Part shown: positions 63,446-64,000 of the stretch, piece by piece
How the letters are laid out: every line of letters begins with the position of its first letter
Numbering within the stretch: position 1 is the first letter of the stretch
NCBI RefSeq assembly: GCF_003574425.1
Contig: NZ_QLIU01000017.1
Span: 1-64,000 of the forward strand
DNA from: Cysteiniphilum halobium
GTDB taxonomy: Bacteria; Pseudomonadota; Gammaproteobacteria; Francisellales; Francisellaceae
Length of the DNA stretch: 64,000 bases
Reading direction: 5' to 3'
The notes under the pieces: model-generated
What the model saw: the letters and a program-made list of their open reading frames with translations, nothing else
The model's database searches: none
What the model was told of the DNA's origin: nothing
Translations under genes and position numbers: made by a program

Positions 63446-64000
63446 ATGGCTACGATAAACGACCTATTAAACAGAAAGAAATTTGAGCCTAAGAAATCTA
63501 GGTCTTGGGACTACTTGAAAGAGATTGAGGAAACTCAAAACAATTCGGAAACAATTAGTAAATCATTGGGAAACAATAACAACACTATTGGTAAACAAAA
63601 GGAAAACAATTCGGAAACAATTAGTAAATCATTGGGAAACAATAACAACACTATTGGTAAACAAAAGGAAAACAATTCGGAAACAATTAGTAAATCATTG
63701 GGAAACAATAACAACACTATTGGTAAACAAAACATTGATAAACTTGACTCTAATTTTAGTGTTACTGAAGCAAAGTCTGCAATTACAAACTTGTCAGGGA
63801 TACAGAAAAAAATCTTTAAATTTATTGTTTCTGAATTAAATTCAAACCTTGAAACTGATATTATTACCTCCAAAAAATTGCTAGAAATAGCTGAATGTAA
63901 TGCTGATACTTTAAAGGTTTTAATAGGTAGACTGTATAAAAAAGGGTTGATACTTAAATCACACTACAAAACTGGAAAGGGAGGCTTTAGAAAATTTAAA
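63446..64000 (+). CDS. Repeat-containing protein after parA (partial, runs off the window)
   Basis: ATG 63446 opens a frame that is still open at 64000. After MATINDLLNRKKFEPKK come three near-identical 22-residue repeats (NNSETISKSLGNNNNTIGK each), then a winged-helix-like part (QKKIFKFIVSELNSN, then a basic KGLILKSHYKTGKGG). The position right after parA fits a centromere-binding partner. A replication initiator is also possible, since winged-helix Rep proteins carry similar parts. AAAGG lies 7 bases upstream. Confidence 0.6.
   Translation, partial: MATINDLLNRKKFEPKKSRSWDYLKEIEETQNNSETISKSLGNNNNTIGKQKENNSETISKSLGNNNNTIGKQKENNSETISKSLGNNNNTIGKQNIDKLDSNFSVTEAKSAITNLSGIQKKIFKFIVSELNSNLETDIITSKKLLEIAECNADTLKVLIGRLYKKGLILKSHYKTGKGGFRKFK
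63536..63733 (+). repeat. Three 66-bp tandem repeats inside the gene after parA
   Basis: Units at 63536-63601, 63602-63667 and 63668-63733 are almost identical in DNA; only the first and last codons differ. They code for 22-residue units with SETISKSLG and NNNNTIG. Exact DNA identity suggests recent duplication. Confidence 0.9.

Noticed and set aside
63536-63733. CRISPR array or iterons
   Set aside because: Units are directly adjacent with no unique spacers and lie in frame inside a gene. No other CRISPR-like array was seen.
63535-63873. Long frames on the other strand and frame through the 66-bp repeats
   Set aside because: A repeat of a length divisible by three keeps other frames open; these are shadows of the real gene from 63446.

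Overview
The window is part of a large AT-rich conjugative plasmid, or an integrated relative of one, from a gammaproteobacterium. The evidence is an F-type (MPF-F) transfer operon with a MOBF relaxase, a ParA partition gene, an ssb/HU pair, an ArdC-like antirestriction gene, a toxin-antitoxin pair and a restriction-modification locus. No rRNA, tRNA or housekeeping gene was found. The AT-rich base use, the Rpn-family nucleases and the very large multidomain protein would suit a host-associated gammaproteobacterium (Legionella, Piscirickettsia or Francisella-like groups). The sequence alone does not fix the genus.

Layout. 1-11.6 kb: compact F-order mating-pair genes traW-traU-trbC-traN-traF-trbB-traH-traG, mostly overlapping or closely spaced. 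11.6-17.9 kb: two small membrane proteins where F carries its exclusion genes, then ssb, an HU-like gene, an unknown gene and an Rpn nuclease, followed by about 1.9 kb of mostly non-coding DNA with hairpins and repeats. 17.9-27.5 kb: traD (coupling protein) and a 2437-residue traI that adds a primase/Toprim-like C-terminus to the relaxase-helicase. 27.5-29.2 kb: two small genes, at least one ribbon-helix-helix, reading away from a block with ten copies of ATGTC/GACAT, a good oriT or operator candidate. 29.2-30.4 kb: an intact IS with perfect 19-bp inverted ends and a 6-bp target duplication. 30.5-46 kb: a minus-strand accessory region with a HigBA-like toxin-antitoxin pair, ArdC, a RecE-like exonuclease, a second Rpn nuclease, a RecX-like protein, a BcgI-type restriction-modification system whose A subunit is frameshifted at an A8 tract, and an SF1 helicase. 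46-49 kb: a broken cold-shock gene, then DUF378, WGR and DUF3987 proteins. 49-60.5 kb: a type I secretion operon (2668-residue putative substrate, HlyD adaptor, PrtD-like ABC exporter). 60.5-64 kb: a serine resolvase, parA and a truncated repeat-containing gene.

How it fits together. The Tra proteins would build the pilus and channel, TraI would nick and unwind the plasmid, and TraD would deliver it. Ssb, HU, the RecE-like nuclease and ArdC would protect or process the incoming strand. The toxin-antitoxin pair, resolvase and ParA would stabilise the plasmid. The most unusual cargo is the type I secretion operon. Its giant protein carries two separate His-Asp/Asn-Gln-Cys patterns typical of the Ulp1/YopJ (clan CE) cysteine proteases and a cytidine-deaminase-like HxE...CxxC pattern, so it may be a secreted multidomain effector.
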